Assembly (NCBI GenBank): GCA_045535305.1
Contig: JAZSLJ010000007.1
Coordinates: 8,868-72,867 of the forward strand
Length of the DNA: 64,000 nucleotides
Direction: 5' to 3'
From: UBA1081 sp045535305
GTDB lineage: Bacteria > Bacillota > Clostridia > Oscillospirales > Acutalibacteraceae
In this document: positions 36,282 through 44,543 of the stretch, in pieces
How the letters are laid out: each line of letters begins with the position of its first letter
Numbering within the stretch: the stretch's first letter is position 1
Translations under genes and position numbers: made by a program
The notes under the pieces: model-generated
What the model saw: the letters and a program-made list of their open reading frames with translations, nothing else
What the model was told of the DNA's origin: nothing
Database searches by the model: none

Positions 36282-37549
36282 TAATTTTCACCTGCTTTTA
36301 ATGCTTTTGCGCCGATATCGTGGCGGTAAAATGCGTTGCCGAAATGCACCTTTTCTACTGCCTTGTATGATTTATCAATAGCTTCTTTAAGTGTTGCAGC
36401 TGTGGCTGTTACGCCCAATACTCTGCCGCCGTTTGTAAGAAGTTTGCCGTTTTCTGCCTTTGCACCTGCTACAAAAACCTCACCGTCAATATCTGCATCA
36501 ACTGTGATTTCATAGCCTTTTTCGTATTTAACGGGATAACCCTCAGATGCCATAATTACACAGCAGGCATTTTCTGACTTGAATTTAACATCAATTTCAG
36601 AAAGCTTTTCATCTGCAACAGCTTCCATAATTGTGTAAAGGTCAGTATCAAGCAAAGGAAGAACAACCTGTGTTTCGGGGTCGCCGAAACGGCAGTTATA
36701 CTCAATAACCTTTGTGCCGTTGGGAGTTATCATAAGACCGAAGTAAAGACAGCCCTTGAAGGTTCTGCCTTCGGCATTCATAGCGTTCATTGTGGGAATG
36801 AAGATTTTTTCCATACATTCTGCAGCAACAGCATTTGTATAGTAGGGGTTGGGAGCAACTGTACCCATACCGCCTGTATTAAGACCTTCGTCATTATCCT
36901 TTGCGCGCTTGTGGTCCATTGATGAAACCATGGGAACAACTGTTTTTCCGTCTGTGAATGAAAGCACGGAAACCTCAGGGCCTGTAAGGAATTCTTCAAT
37001 AACGATATTGCTTCCGCTTTCACCAAAAACCTTATCTTCCATCATTTCCTTAACTGCTTTTTTAGCGTCTTCCCTTGTCTGTGCGATAATTACGCCTTTA
37101 CCCAGTGCAAGACCGTCAGCCTTAATAACCGTGGGAACGGGAGCTGTATCAAGGTATTCGAGAGCCTTGTCAATATCGGAAAATACCTCATATTCCGCTG
37201 TGGGAATACCGTATTTCTTCATAAGGTTCTTTGAAAATACCTTACTGCCCTCGATTATAGCCGCATTTTTACTCGGACCGAAGCATTTGATGCCGATTTC
37301 GTTAAGAGCATCAACACAACCGAGTACAAGAGGGTCGTCGGGAGCAACAACAGCAAAATCAATGCTGTTATTCTTTGCAAAATCGACGATTCCCGCAATA
37401 TCCGTTGCACCGATATTAACACACTGAGCATCTGCGGCAATTCCGCCGTTACCGGGGAGTGCATAAATCTTTTCGATAGATTTGTTTTCTTTTAACTTTT
37501 TTATAATGGCGTGTTCTCTGCCGCCGCCACCTACAACTAAAATCGTCAT
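36281..37549 (-). CDS. purD: Phosphoribosylamine-glycine ligase
   Basis: The 422-residue ATP-grasp enzyme has the N-terminal VVGGGGREHAI motif, PTVIKADGLALGKGV in the ATP-grasp fold, and EYNCRFGDPETQ. It joins glycine to phosphoribosylamine. Its length is typical. The ribosome site AAAGG lies about 8 bases before the ATG. It sits between the AICAR transformylase gene (24 bases) and purL (one-base overlap). Confidence 0.95.
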   Translation of the reverse strand: MTILVVGGGGREHAIIKKLKENKSIEKIYALPGNGGIAADAQCVNIGATDIAGIVDFAKNNSIDFAVVAPDDPLVLGCVDALNEIGIKCFGPSKNAAIIEGSKVFSKNLMKKYGIPTAEYEVFSDIDKALEYLDTAPVPTVIKADGLALGKGVIIAQTREDAKKAVKEMMEDKVFGESGSNIVIEEFLTGPEVSVLSFTDGKTVVPMVSSMDHKRAKDNDEGLNTGGMGTVAPNPYYTNAVAAECMEKIFIPTMNAMNAEGRTFKGCLYFGLMITPNGTKVIEYNCRFGDPETQVVLPLLDTDLYTIMEAVADEKLSEIDVKFKSENACCVIMASEGYPVKYEKGYEITVDADIDGEVFVAGAKAENGKLLTNGGRVLGVTATAATLKEAIDKSYKAVEKVHFGNAFYRHDIGAKALKAGEN

Positions 37550-37573
37550 ATATTTGTACCTTTCAATAACAAA

Positions 37574-38758
37574 TTAATGGTGGAAAAGTCTCATACCTGT
37601 AAAGCACATAGCGATGCCGTACTTGTTACAGGTTTCGATAACCTGATCATCTCTGATTGAACCGCCGGGCTCTGCGATATAAGAAACGCCGCTTCTTCTT
37701 GCTCTCTCGATGTTATCGCCGAAGGGGAAGAATGCATCTGAACCCAGTGCAACACCTGTGATAGAATCAAGATAAGCTCTCTTTTCAGCCTTTGTGAACT
37801 CTGCGGGCTGCTCAGTAAAGTAAAGCTGCCAGTTACCGTCTGCAAGTACGTCCTCGCTGTCATCAGAAATGTAAACATCAATGCAGTTATCTCTGTCGGG
37901 TCTGCCGAGTTCGGGTTTAAAGGGAAGATTAAGCACCTTTTCGTGCTGACGGAGATGCCAGTTATCTGCCTTCTGACCTGCAAGTCTTGTACAATGGATT
38001 CTTGACTGCTGACCTGCACCTACGCCGATAGCCTGTCCCTGATATGCGTAGCAAACAGAGTTTGACTGTGTATATTTAAGAGTGATAAGAGAAATAATAA
38101 GGTCTCTCTTAGCTTCTTCGGGAATTTCTGTGTTCTCTGTAACAACCTTTGTAAGAAGCTCGCTGTCGATTTTAAAATTATTTCTGCCCTGTTCAAAGGT
38201 AATGCCGTAAACCTGCTTTACCTCCTGCTCCATAGGAACATAATCAGCATCAATTTTAACTATATTGTAGTTGCCCTTTCTCTTCTGTTTAAGAATTTCA
38301 AGTGCTTCAGGCTCATAACCGGGAGCGATAACACCGTCGGAAACCTCTCTCTTTATAAGAAGAGCTGTTGTAACATCACATACGTCTGAAAGCGCAATCC
38401 AGTCGCCGAATGATGACATTCTGTCTGTTCCTCTTGCTCTTGCGTAAGCACATGCAAGGGGTGATTCGTCAAGACCTTCAATATCATCAACAAAGCAAGC
38501 CTTTTTGAGTGCATCGGAAAGAGGTGTGCCGACAGCAGCGGATGTGGGGCTTACGTGCTTGAAGGATGTTGCACAAGGCATACCTGTTGCAGCCATAAGC
38601 TCCTTTACAAGCTGCCATGAGTTGAATGCATCAAGGAAATTGATATAACCGGGACGTCCGCAGAGAATTTCTATGGGAAGCTCGCTGCCGTCGCTCATAT
38701 ATATTTTTGCAGGCTTCTGGTTGGGGTTACAGCCATATTTAAGTTCAAATTCTTTCAC
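37574..38758 (-). CDS. purH: Stand-alone AICAR transformylase (PurH C-domain type)
   Basis: The 394-residue protein covers only the AICAR formyltransferase part of PurH. It starts with LKYGCNPNQKPAKIY and contains SFKHVSPTSAAVGTPLS, with the catalytic Lys-His pair. Later blocks are GVGAGQQSRIHCTRLAG and DAFFPFGDNIERA. The N-terminal MGS-like IMP cyclohydrolase domain of bifunctional PurH (about 520 residues) is absent; the next-upstream gene, a PurO-type protein, supplies that step. Start is GTG with GGAGGG upstream. It formylates AICAR with 10-formyl-THF. Confidence 0.9.
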   Translation of the reverse strand: MKEFELKYGCNPNQKPAKIYMSDGSELPIEILCGRPGYINFLDAFNSWQLVKELMAATGMPCATSFKHVSPTSAAVGTPLSDALKKACFVDDIEGLDESPLACAYARARGTDRMSSFGDWIALSDVCDVTTALLIKREVSDGVIAPGYEPEALEILKQKRKGNYNIVKIDADYVPMEQEVKQVYGITFEQGRNNFKIDSELLTKVVTENTEIPEEAKRDLIISLITLKYTQSNSVCYAYQGQAIGVGAGQQSRIHCTRLAGQKADNWHLRQHEKVLNLPFKPELGRPDRDNCIDVYISDDSEDVLADGNWQLYFTEQPAEFTKAEKRAYLDSITGVALGSDAFFPFGDNIERARRSGVSYIAEPGGSIRDDQVIETCNKYGIAMCFTGMRLFHH

Positions 38759-38773
38759 AATAATACCCTCCGA

Positions 38774-39490
38774 TTATTTGTTTTTATTAACGATTCTTGT
38801 TTCTGTTTCGCCGGAATCAATATCAATATATCTTACGAAAAGTGAAACCTTGTTATCTTCATTGAGATTTGTCCAGATAAGGTCTGTAAGCTCATCAATG
38901 CTTACGTCGGGCAATTCAAGAGTTTTGGGTTCACCCTCAAATGAAGGAAGAGGATTGCCGTCGCAGTTGTAAGTGTGAATAAACTTAGCTCTGCCGCAGA
39001 TAGGATTGGAATATGCATATGTAAATCTCTCGCAGGATGAATCATCACCCTCTGCGCTCTTGAGAATTGACATCGCAAAGTTCATACCGTCATTTTCGCG
39101 GCGGATAATACCGGAAATTCGGGGAGTGAAATTGGGCTTGTCGTCCTCAAACTCTCTTGTGCGAAGAGCCTGTTCAAATGTCATCTGCTTATCCATAAGC
39201 TCGTAGATTGTGTCTGTCTGGTCGCCGTTTGTAACGATTGTTTTATTGCCCAATACTCTGACGGGATAATAGATGATAAGATGAGGATCGGTCATTTTTG
39301 ACTCGTCAAATGCCTTTGTACGCATAGCCTCACCCTCAGCTACAAATACGCGGTTACGGCTGTTTTCGCTTCTGCCCATAATGAAATATGCGGTTACAGC
39401 CTTTTTGCCGTCTGCGCTTTTGCCTATAATAATACCTCTGCCGTGATAAGCAAGAGAATTAAGTTCATTAGCAATAGTAGAAACTTTCAT
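38774..39490 (-). CDS. PurO-type IMP cyclohydrolase
   Basis: The 238-residue protein matches the IMP cyclohydrolase-like family (archaeal PurO fold): YHGRGIIIGKSADGKKAV, then YFIMGRSENSRNRVFV, with the conserved Arg/Asn cluster, and the mid block PRISGIIRR. It would close FAICAR to IMP. This call rests on family knowledge and on its place directly before the monofunctional AICAR transformylase. GGAGAA precedes the ATG, and the purN stop is one base upstream. Confidence 0.85.
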   Translation of the reverse strand: MKVSTIANELNSLAYHGRGIIIGKSADGKKAVTAYFIMGRSENSRNRVFVAEGEAMRTKAFDESKMTDPHLIIYYPVRVLGNKTIVTNGDQTDTIYELMDKQMTFEQALRTREFEDDKPNFTPRISGIIRRENDGMNFAMSILKSAEGDDSSCERFTYAYSNPICGRAKFIHTYNCDGNPLPSFEGEPKTLELPDVSIDELTDLIWTNLNEDNKVSLFVRYIDIDSGETETRIVNKNK

Positions 39491-39491
39491 A

Positions 39492-40127
39492 TCAGTTCTC
39501 CTTAATATATACTTTGTTATCTTTAACTTCTAATTTGTCCTCGCAGAAAAGCTTTACAGCTTCGGGAAGAATCTTCCACTCAACCTGCTCCATAATTCTT
39601 TTCTGGAGTGTTTCGGGGGTATCGTCCTGCATAACCTCAACTGCTTTTTGCAGAATAATGGGGCCTGCATCGCATTCGGGAGTTACGAAATGAACCGTTG
39701 CACCCGAAATCTTAACGCCTTTTTCAAGTGCGGCTTCGTGAACGTGGAGTCCGTAATAGCCTTTGCCGCAGAATGAGGGAATCAATGCGGGATGAATATT
39801 GATAATCGCATTGGGATAAGCCTCATAAACCTGCTCGTCAATAATGGTAAGAAAGCCTGCAAGCACCACAAGGTCAATATCTGCATTTTTAAGCGTATCA
39901 ACAAGTGCTTTTGAGTATGAAGCTATATCGGCATAGTCTTTTCTGCAAAGAACAACGGATTCAATACCGTTGTTTGCGGCTCTTTCAAGAGCATAAACAC
40001 CGGGTTTTGACGCAACAACAAGAGTTATCTTACTGCCGCCGAACATACCGCTTTTCTGTGAATCAATAAGGCTTTGCAGATTTGTGCCGCCACCTGAAAC
40101 AAGGACTGCAATTTTCTTATCAGACAA
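39492..40127 (-). CDS. purN: Phosphoribosylglycinamide formyltransferase
   Basis: The 211-residue enzyme has LVSGGGTNLQSLID at the N terminus and the active-site blocks NIHPALIPSFCGKGYYGLHVHEA (catalytic Asn and His) and HFVTPECDAGPII with the catalytic Asp. It formylates GAR with 10-formyl-THF. The start is TTG inside the purM 3' end (8-base overlap), with GAGGGTG upstream, so it is coupled to purM. Confidence 0.93.
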   Translation of the reverse strand: MSDKKIAVLVSGGGTNLQSLIDSQKSGMFGGSKITLVVASKPGVYALERAANNGIESVVLCRKDYADIASYSKALVDTLKNADIDLVVLAGFLTIIDEQVYEAYPNAIINIHPALIPSFCGKGYYGLHVHEAALEKGVKISGATVHFVTPECDAGPIILQKAVEVMQDDTPETLQKRIMEQVEWKILPEAVKLFCEDKLEVKDNKVYIKEN

Positions 40128-41157
40128 TTACAACACCCTCTTCGGACTTGATAACCTCACCGATAACGTATGCATCCTCGCCGTTTGCCTTAAGCACTTC
40201 AATAGCCTTGTCAGCATCCTCTTTAGCAACGATAACGCTCATACCTACGCCCATATTATATGTGTTGAACATATCTCTTTCGGGAATGTTGCCTGTTTTT
40301 GCAATAAGGTCGAAAATGGGAAGAATTCTGATAGAAGACTTATCAATCTTTGCGCCGTAGCCTTCGGGAATTGTTCTGGGAATATTCTCATAGAAGCCGC
40401 CGCCTGTGATGTGTGATACACCCTTTACTTTAACTTCTTCAAAGAGTGCGAGCATAGGCTTAACATAAATCTTTGTGGGAGTGAGGAGTGTTTCACCTAC
40501 TGACTTACCGCCAAGCTCCTCACGGGGAGTTTTTATGTCTGCATTTTCAACATCAAAAACCTTTCTTACAAGTGAAAAACCGTTTGAATGAACACCGCTT
40601 GAGGGAAGGGCAATAATAACGTCGCCCTCTGTGATTGATGATGTATCAACAATCTTGTCTTTATCAACAACACCTACGGAGAAGCCTGCAAGGTCGTATT
40701 CGTCAACAGGATAGAAACCGGGCATTTCTGCTGTTTCACCGCCGATAAGAGATGCACCTGCCTGAACACAGCCCTCTGCAACACCTGCAACGATGTCTGC
40801 AATTCTTTCGGGAACGTTTTTGCCGCAAGCGATGTAATCAAGGAAAAGAAGGGGTTTTGCACCGCAGCAGATAATATCGTTAACACACATTGCAACACAG
40901 TCAATACCTACTGTATCGTGCTTGTCCATAATAAATGCAAGTTTGAGCTTTGTGCCTACACCGTCTGTACCGCCAACGAGAACAGGCTTTGTTATACCTG
41001 TAAGATCAAGGCTGAACAGACCGCCGAAGCCGCCGATATCGGAAACCTCATTACCTGTCATTGTTCTTGCAATGTGCTGTTTCATAAGCTCAACAGCTTT
41101 GTAGCCGGCAGTAATATCTACGCCTGCTTCTTTGTAACTTTCACTAAAACTTTTCAT
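40120..41157 (-). CDS. purM: Phosphoribosylformylglycinamidine cyclo-ligase
   Basis: The 345-residue AIR synthetase has the blocks GGFGGLFSLD, LVGGTDGVGTKLKLAF, GGETAEMPGFY and HITGGGFYENIPR. It makes AIR from FGAM with ATP. Ribosome site AGGAGG is well placed. It follows purE by 83 bases and overlaps purN by 8. Confidence 0.95.
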   Translation of the reverse strand: MKSFSESYKEAGVDITAGYKAVELMKQHIARTMTGNEVSDIGGFGGLFSLDLTGITKPVLVGGTDGVGTKLKLAFIMDKHDTVGIDCVAMCVNDIICCGAKPLLFLDYIACGKNVPERIADIVAGVAEGCVQAGASLIGGETAEMPGFYPVDEYDLAGFSVGVVDKDKIVDTSSITEGDVIIALPSSGVHSNGFSLVRKVFDVENADIKTPREELGGKSVGETLLTPTKIYVKPMLALFEEVKVKGVSHITGGGFYENIPRTIPEGYGAKIDKSSIRILPIFDLIAKTGNIPERDMFNTYNMGVGMSVIVAKEDADKAIEVLKANGEDAYVIGEVIKSEEGVVIV

Positions 41158-41240
41158 TATGTTTATCCTCCTGTAAGGAATTTTTTATTATTTAAAAATA
41201 CGAAATGGGGCAAAGCGTACCTTGTCCCTGTTTCCGTAAA

Positions 41241-41735
41241 TTATGCATTATATTTTTCTTCGATTGCTTTATTTTTAGCAAGCACTTTTTCACTGCCTGC
41301 TTTTCTTGCATCATTGAGCTTGTCTGCAAGCTCTTTATCCTCAATAGCGAGCATCTGAATTGCAAGCAGAGCAGCATTAGCCGCACCGTTTACTGCAACG
41401 GTTGCAACGGGAATACCTGTAGGCATCATAACGGTTGAAAGAAGTGCATCCATACCGTCAAGATATTTAGCCGCAACGGGAATACCGATAACGGGCAGAG
41501 TTGTGTTTGCCGCAATCGCACCTGCAAGATGAGCAGCCATACCTGCGGCTGCAATTATTGCGCCGAAGCCGTTTGTTCTTGCGTTTTCGGAAAATTCCTT
41601 AGCTTCAACAGGTGTTCTGTGGGCTGAGTAAACATGAACCTCAAAGGGAACGCCGTACTCCTTAAGAGTGTCAATAGCTTTTTCAACAACGGGCAAATCG
41701 CTGTCGCTGCCCATAATAATTGCAACTTTTTTCAT
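41241..41735 (-). CDS. purE: N5-carboxyaminoimidazole ribonucleotide mutase, class I PurE
   Basis: The 164-residue protein has IIMGSDSDLPV at the N terminus, VHVYSAHRTP with the active-site His, and AAAGMAAHLAGAIAANT with the flavour GIP further on. It is the first gene of the pur operon, directly downstream of the ZTP riboswitch expression platform. No purK is present in the window, so whether it is the CAIR mutase or uses CO2 directly cannot be settled here. Confidence 0.93.
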   Translation of the reverse strand: MKKVAIIMGSDSDLPVVEKAIDTLKEYGVPFEVHVYSAHRTPVEAKEFSENARTNGFGAIIAAAGMAAHLAGAIAANTTLPVIGIPVAAKYLDGMDALLSTVMMPTGIPVATVAVNGAANAALLAIQMLAIEDKELADKLNDARKAGSEKVLAKNKAIEEKYNA

Positions 41736-41766
41736 AAAAAAACCTCTTTCCGTAATGACTTATATT

Positions 41767-41867
41767 AAAAAAAGGCAGTCCTGTACTGTAAGGACTGCCC
41801 AGACGGTCGGCTTAAAATATTTCTGCTCCCTGCGGTCAATTCCGCTTATCCGTCAGTAACAGAAATC
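41767..41867 (-). promoter_or_regulatory. ZTP (pfl) riboswitch with terminator, upstream of purE
   Basis: Read on the minus strand, the leader has the pfl layout: TGACGGATAAGCGGAATTGA, then CCGCAGGGAGCAGAAA, a linker, and GCCGACCGTCTGGGCA. The last part joins a strong terminator, GGCAGTCCT-TACAGTAC-AGGACTGCC, with seven U (41767-41799). The GGGAGC and CTGGGCA segments are the conserved parts of the ZTP aptamer. High ZMP/ZTP, a sign of folate shortage, would favour read-through into the pur genes. The call is by pattern and context; no covariance search was run. Confidence 0.85.
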
Positions 41868-41876
41868 CACAGAAAG

Positions 41877-41905
41877 ATTATAACATCTGACAAAAATAAA
41901 GTCAA
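41877..41905 (-). promoter_or_regulatory. Sigma-A promoter of the pur operon
   Basis: On the minus strand TTGACT (41900-41905), 17 bases, TATAAT (41877-41882), immediately before the riboswitch aptamer. Confidence 0.8.
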
Positions 41906-41957
41906 TATTTTATAAAATAAAATATATATATAAATAAAGAGCAATTTGGTTAGAATG

Positions 41958-43163
41958 TTACAAAAAATCCTTGCCGTTAAGATAACGCCATGCGGCTATA
42001 TATTTTACTGCAGAAGAATGTGCCGGACTTTCAATATCAAAATAATGTTCATCGTCAATTATAACAACCGCATCGGGTGATGATGTCCATACTCTTTTGA
42101 CTTTGTGTATGGGCATTTCAACACTTTCAGTTTCATTGAGAACAACAACAAATTTATCATTAAAAAGCTTTAATGCGGCATTTTCGGAAAGGAGTGTTTT
42201 ACTGTCTTTCTGAACGGACAGAACTTTCATACCCGATTCTTCAAAGATAACTTCTCCGTTTTCGGCAGAAAGCACCTTTTCTTTCCATACATTCTTTTGC
42301 CATTTATCCCATGAGAGAACATTATCAAAAACAACGTTTTTCTCATTATGGAAGAATGCATCTTTTCCGTATTCAACCGAATAACCGCATTGTGCACATT
42401 CAAACATATCGCCCTTGCTGTGAAGATGACCTACGGTTTTACATTCGGGACAGACGTAAAGTATACGCTCCAGATATTCAGCCATATTTTCACCCGTATA
42501 AATTGCGGGATTATGACGCTGATATTCAAAAGCATTAACATAAGTGTCTCTGCGGATGATTTCATTCACCTCATCAACAGTCATTTTTGCAATTTCTTCA
42601 GGCGGATATTCGTGCACCACCCCGCATCTGAGAGTGCCTTTTTTCTTTTTTTCAGACCACCTTGCAGTAAGAAGATAGCCGTTATCAAAACGGAATGTAA
42701 TAAGTGCAACACCCGAATCCTTAACCATTTTACCTGTATTTTCGGAAATAAAGCCCGTTTCTCCGTTGAAGCTTGTGTTGCCCTCTGCAAATATTGCAAC
42801 GGGCACACCTGACCTTAATGAGCCGAGAATATCATTTACAAGCACTTCGGGGGCTTTATCCCTGCGTTTTACGATTATTCCGCACAAAGCTTTTAAAACA
42901 AATCCAAGAAAGCCCATTCTTGCAACGTGATCACTTGCAACAAAGCGTACATATCTGTTTTTTAAAGCAAATACTATGTATGCAGGGTCAATAGAGCTTG
43001 TGTGATTGGCTATAAGTATAAAATTCTTATGCTTGGGAGTGTAGTAATTTGGCTTAAAATCAAGGATTTTGCGTGCGGGAAGATGCAAAATCAATGCAAG
43101 TGTTTCAATAAGTATTTTATTAAAAATATAACCTTTTCGCATATTTTTACCGTTCCGCTTCAT
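41958..43163 (-). CDS. PlsC-like acyltransferase with zinc ribbon, second copy
   Basis: The 401-residue paralogue of the 1168-2370 product has the same domain order: NHTSSID (His54, Asp59), the EGNTS block (Asn in place of the second Gly of the usual EGGTS), a Cys4 cluster (CPECKTVGHLHSKGDMFECAQCG) and the same C-terminal region ending in AAWRYLNGKDFL. The ATG at 43163 lies 7 bases after AAGGAG; the GTG two codons earlier is too close to it. It is monocistronic with its own promoter, without the ligase and patatin partners, so the two copies may differ in acyl donor or timing. Confidence 0.85.
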   Translation of the reverse strand: MKRNGKNMRKGYIFNKILIETLALILHLPARKILDFKPNYYTPKHKNFILIANHTSSIDPAYIVFALKNRYVRFVASDHVARMGFLGFVLKALCGIIVKRRDKAPEVLVNDILGSLRSGVPVAIFAEGNTSFNGETGFISENTGKMVKDSGVALITFRFDNGYLLTARWSEKKKKGTLRCGVVHEYPPEEIAKMTVDEVNEIIRRDTYVNAFEYQRHNPAIYTGENMAEYLERILYVCPECKTVGHLHSKGDMFECAQCGYSVEYGKDAFFHNEKNVVFDNVLSWDKWQKNVWKEKVLSAENGEVIFEESGMKVLSVQKDSKTLLSENAALKLFNDKFVVVLNETESVEMPIHKVKRVWTSSPDAVVIIDDEHYFDIESPAHSSAVKYIAAWRYLNGKDFL

Positions 43164-43198
43164 ATACACTCTCCTTTCGTAACAAGCATATCGTTTAA

Positions 43199-43227
43199 AT
43201 TATACAATAGAATTAAGCATTTATCAA
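43199..43227 (-). promoter_or_regulatory. Sigma-A promoter of the second PlsC-like gene
   Basis: On the minus strand TTGATA (43222-43227), 17 bases, TATAAT (43199-43204). Confidence 0.7.
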
Positions 43228-43230
43228 CAG

Positions 43231-43267
43231 AAAAATCCGGACATTTTACAATAATTTGCCCGGATTT
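43231..43267 (-). terminator. Terminator of the dockerin gene
   Basis: AAATCCGG (43233-43240) pairs with CCGGATTT (43260-43267), with a U-rich end on the minus strand. Confidence 0.7.
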
Positions 43268-43308
43268 TATAATTTATAATTTTAATGAATCACAAAAGTT
43301 TTATTTAA

Positions 43309-44391
43309 TTATTTTTTATTTGTATCAAGAAAACCGTTCTGCTGCATAAATGTCATCATACCCACCATTGTAATATCGTTCGTACGACCCTTAACGGTAC
43401 ACATACCTGCAGGAATATCATAAGAAAGCACTTTGATATATGCAATATCGTTATTCATATTACCTTCTGCATCCTTTGTGCAAAGAGCTTTGATGTTATC
43501 GTTTTTATCTGCAAAGAAGCAAAGTGCTGTTCCATTCTCGGAAATAAAGCTGTATACTGTATATTCAACGCCGCCGAGAGTTTCTTTACCTGAAGTTATT
43601 TCTTTATAATCTTCTTTTTTGCCGAAATTATAGTTTGCAAGCATATTTGATGTATCAAAGCCGTCGGCAATTTCGGAATCAGCATCAAACTTGTAATAAT
43701 ATTTTGTTGTGCCGAAAAGTCCTTTTACATCGTATTTAAGGTAAATATCACCCTTGTTTATATAAACAGCCATTTCCATACCGTCAATAGAAGCTACAAA
43801 CTCAACGTCTTCACCGTTTGCAGCAATTCCGCCTGTTGCACCGTCGCCCTCAAGCTCCATATAGTAATGATTCTCAAACAAGCCGTCGATTGCCTTGGGA
43901 TAAGAAACTTTATTGCCCTGAGTTGTAGTTTCGGGTGCCTGAGTTGTAGTCTCAGGAGCTTCTGTTGTAGTCTCGGGAGCTTCTGTTGTAGTCTCGGGAG
44001 CTTCTGTTGTAGTCTCAGGAGCTTCTGTTGTAGTCTCGGGTGCTTCTGTTGTGGTCTCGGGAGCTTCTGTTGTAGTTTCTTCCTCAATCACGATATTGGG
44101 GTCGTCAAACTGTTCAAGAGCCGCAGAAACTCTCAATATAGTACGTGCATCACCTGCAAGAATATCTCCGCTTTCGTCAACGTCAGCGGCAATAAGTGCA
44201 TCACCCTCAAGCACTTCCAATGTTGCGGCAGCTCTTAATGCAAGACGGGCATCATCTGCCGTAATCTTACCGTCCCCGTTTACGTCGCCGCGCATTATTG
44301 TTTTTGCGCTTACATTAACCAATGTACAGCATACAAGCATTACTGCTGAAATGATTAAACATAACGCTCTTTTAGAATTCAAATGTTTCAT
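43309..44391 (-). CDS. Exported protein with N-terminal dockerin-like domain and TTTEAPE repeats
   Basis: The 360-residue protein has a signal peptide (about residues 1-29, ending NVSA). A dockerin type I-like module with two calcium loops follows: DVNGDGKITADDAR and DVDESGDILAGDAR. A linker of tandem seven-residue units (ETTTEAP, with QAP variants near its end) follows, and then an unrecognised C-terminal domain of about 180 residues. The dockerin is at the N terminus rather than the usual C terminus. It could anchor the C-terminal domain to a cohesin-bearing partner, but no cohesin is in the window. ATG at 44391 with GTGAGG upstream is chosen over one 11 codons earlier, before the signal. 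The DNA repeat of about 21 bases may vary in copy number. Confidence 0.75.
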   Translation of the reverse strand: MKHLNSKRALCLIISAVMLVCCTLVNVSAKTIMRGDVNGDGKITADDARLALRAAATLEVLEGDALIAADVDESGDILAGDARTILRVSAALEQFDDPNIVIEEETTTEAPETTTEAPETTTEAPETTTEAPETTTEAPETTTEAPETTTQAPETTTQGNKVSYPKAIDGLFENHYYMELEGDGATGGIAANGEDVEFVASIDGMEMAVYINKGDIYLKYDVKGLFGTTKYYYKFDADSEIADGFDTSNMLANYNFGKKEDYKEITSGKETLGGVEYTVYSFISENGTALCFFADKNDNIKALCTKDAEGNMNNDIAYIKVLSYDIPAGMCTVKGRTNDITMVGMMTFMQQNGFLDTNKK

Positions 44392-44426
44392 AAAAAAATA
44401 CCTCACTTTTAATATGTATATCAATA

Positions 44427-44455
44427 ATTATACATAAATCCAACCGATATTGCAA
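44427..44455 (-). promoter_or_regulatory. Promoter of the dockerin gene
   Basis: On the minus strand TTGCAA (44450-44455), 17 bases, TATAAT (44427-44432). Confidence 0.65.
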
Positions 44456-44495
44456 CATATATTAACATTTTATTTCAGGAATATTAAGGATTTTA

Positions 44496-44524
44496 TTGAA
44501 AATTCTGCAATTTGATAATATAAT
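44496..44524 (+). promoter_or_regulatory. Promoter of the TIM-barrel isomerase gene
   Basis: TTGAAA (44496-44501), 17 bases, TATAAT (44519-44524), 19 bases before the ATG. Confidence 0.65.
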
Positions 44525-44543
44525 AATTCCGGAGGTGAAAATT

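Noticed and set aside
41767..41905. Guanine/adenine riboswitch before purE
   Set aside because: The conserved purine-aptamer loops are missing, while the GGGAGC and CTGGGCA segments fit the ZTP class.
43867..44238. Plus-strand Cys/Ser-rich ORF with seven-residue repeats
   Set aside because: It is the antisense of the TTTEAP repeat region of the dockerin gene; no ribosome site.
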